Shown piece by piece: positions 63,616 through 64,000 of a stretch of DNA of 64,000 nucleotides. The notes under the pieces are model-generated. The model saw only the letters and a program-made list of their open reading frames with translations, made no database searches and was not told the DNA's origin. This stretch comes from Treponema sp. (GTDB lineage: Bacteria; Spirochaetota; Spirochaetia; Treponematales; Treponemataceae): assembly GCA_017551705.1 (NCBI GenBank), contig JAFZLA010000010.1, forward strand, positions 1-64,000. Direction: 5' to 3'. A program made the position numbers and the translations under genes. Position 1 is the first letter of the stretch; the number at the start of each line of letters is the position of its first letter.

Positions 63616-64000
63616 TGTCAGGCCTAATCACTCAAGACACAATCGAGCGGGTAAGGCAAACCGCCGACATCGTCTCGGTCATAAACGCCTACACAAACCT
63701 CACCCAGCGGGGAGCCCAGTACTGGGGCTGCTGTCCCTTCCACAACGAAAAGACGCCTTCGTTCACGGTTGACCCGATTAAAAAGTTTTACCACTGCTTT
63801 GGCTGCGGAGTCGGCGGCGACGTCATCAAGTTCACGATGGAAATGGAAAAGCTTTCCTATCCCGACGCGATCCAGGAGCTAGCAAAAAAATACAATATAG
63901 AAGTGACCTATCAAGGCGGCTCCTACGTTCCCGAAAAAAAAGACCAGGACCTTGACCAAATCCGCGAAGTCTACGACCGCATAGCCAGCACCTTCCATTT
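63615..64000 (+). CDS. dnaG: DNA primase, N-terminal part (cut by window end)
   Basis: 128 codons are in the window. The CHC2 zinc-binding domain is clear: 'WGCCPFHNEKTPSFTVDP' with Cys and His, then 'FYHCFGCGVGGDVIKF'. 'ITQDTIERVRQTADIVSVIN' is a standard DnaG start. The primase makes RNA primers for replication, working with DnaB. It is coupled to mltG. The polymerase (TOPRIM) domain lies beyond the window. Confidence 0.95.
   Translation, partial: MSGLITQDTIERVRQTADIVSVINAYTNLTQRGAQYWGCCPFHNEKTPSFTVDPIKKFYHCFGCGVGGDVIKFTMEMEKLSYPDAIQELAKKYNIEVTYQGGSYVPEKKDQDLDQIREVYDRIASTFH

Overview
The window reads as a chromosome segment of a host-associated anaerobic spirochaete, most likely a Treponema. 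The supporting signals are a Borrelia/Treponema P83/100-family antigen, an rnf operon, a helix-turn-helix/EIIA-Ntr fusion, class III (oxygen-sensitive) ribonucleotide reductase, many secreted or outer-membrane proteins without Gram-negative secretion hallmarks, and spirochaete-style household genes. Most coding DNA is moderately GC-rich. Two stretches are clearly AT-rich and look exchanged: the Rhs tips at 1-5.2 kb and the surface lipoprotein/accessory segment at about 32-36 kb.

Layout. 1-5.2 kb: the 3' end of an Rhs toxin gene with a protein-glutaminase-like toxin tip, a lipoprotein that may be its immunity protein, an orphan Rhs tip with a second lipoprotein, and an Rhs core fragment. 5.2-9.3 kb (minus strand): nrdR-nrdD-nrdD'-nrdG, in which the glycyl-radical loop of NrdD is a separate protein fused to a redoxin. 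9.4-16 kb: lnt, a galactokinase-like kinase, surE, and TPR and NHL/VWA proteins. 16-24 kb (minus): a polytopic membrane protein overlapping dinB, which runs in frame into a giant predicted outer-membrane barrel. 24-28 kb: plsC, a zinc-ribbon protein, HTH-EIIA, a transglutaminase-like protein and a pseudouridine synthase. 28-34.5 kb: a surface operon (secreted protein, barrel, FecR protein, large beta-helix lipoprotein with a C9 tract just after the start). 34.5-36.1 kb: an accessory patch with two copies of a hairpin repeat, a small type I toxin with a convergent antitoxin RNA, another small RNA and a DUF3800 gene. 36-43.6 kb: acyl-CoA synthetase, ankyrin protein, rsmD, rpsF-ssb-rpsR-rplI, dnaB. 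43.6-52.3 kb: P83/100, beta-propeller protein, 23S rRNA m5U methyltransferase, hydrolase, pcnB, P-loop/Asp23-like protein, pseudouridine synthase. 52.4-58.8 kb: a PAP2-like membrane protein and a membrane protein leading into rnfCDGEAB. 58.8-64 kb: GH57-like protein, tRNA-Thr, tRNA-Tyr, a Cys-cluster protein, an MBL hydrolase, mltG and the start of dnaG.

The candidates most worth following are the split NrdD with a trans-acting glycyl-radical/redoxin subunit, the convergent type I toxin-antitoxin locus, the Rnf operon that has lost most cofactor-binding residues, the DinB/outer-membrane fusion, and a recurring promoter type (GCGC just before the -10) placed so close to start codons that many mRNAs should be leaderless. 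All calls are by eye from sequence and family knowledge; no searches were run.
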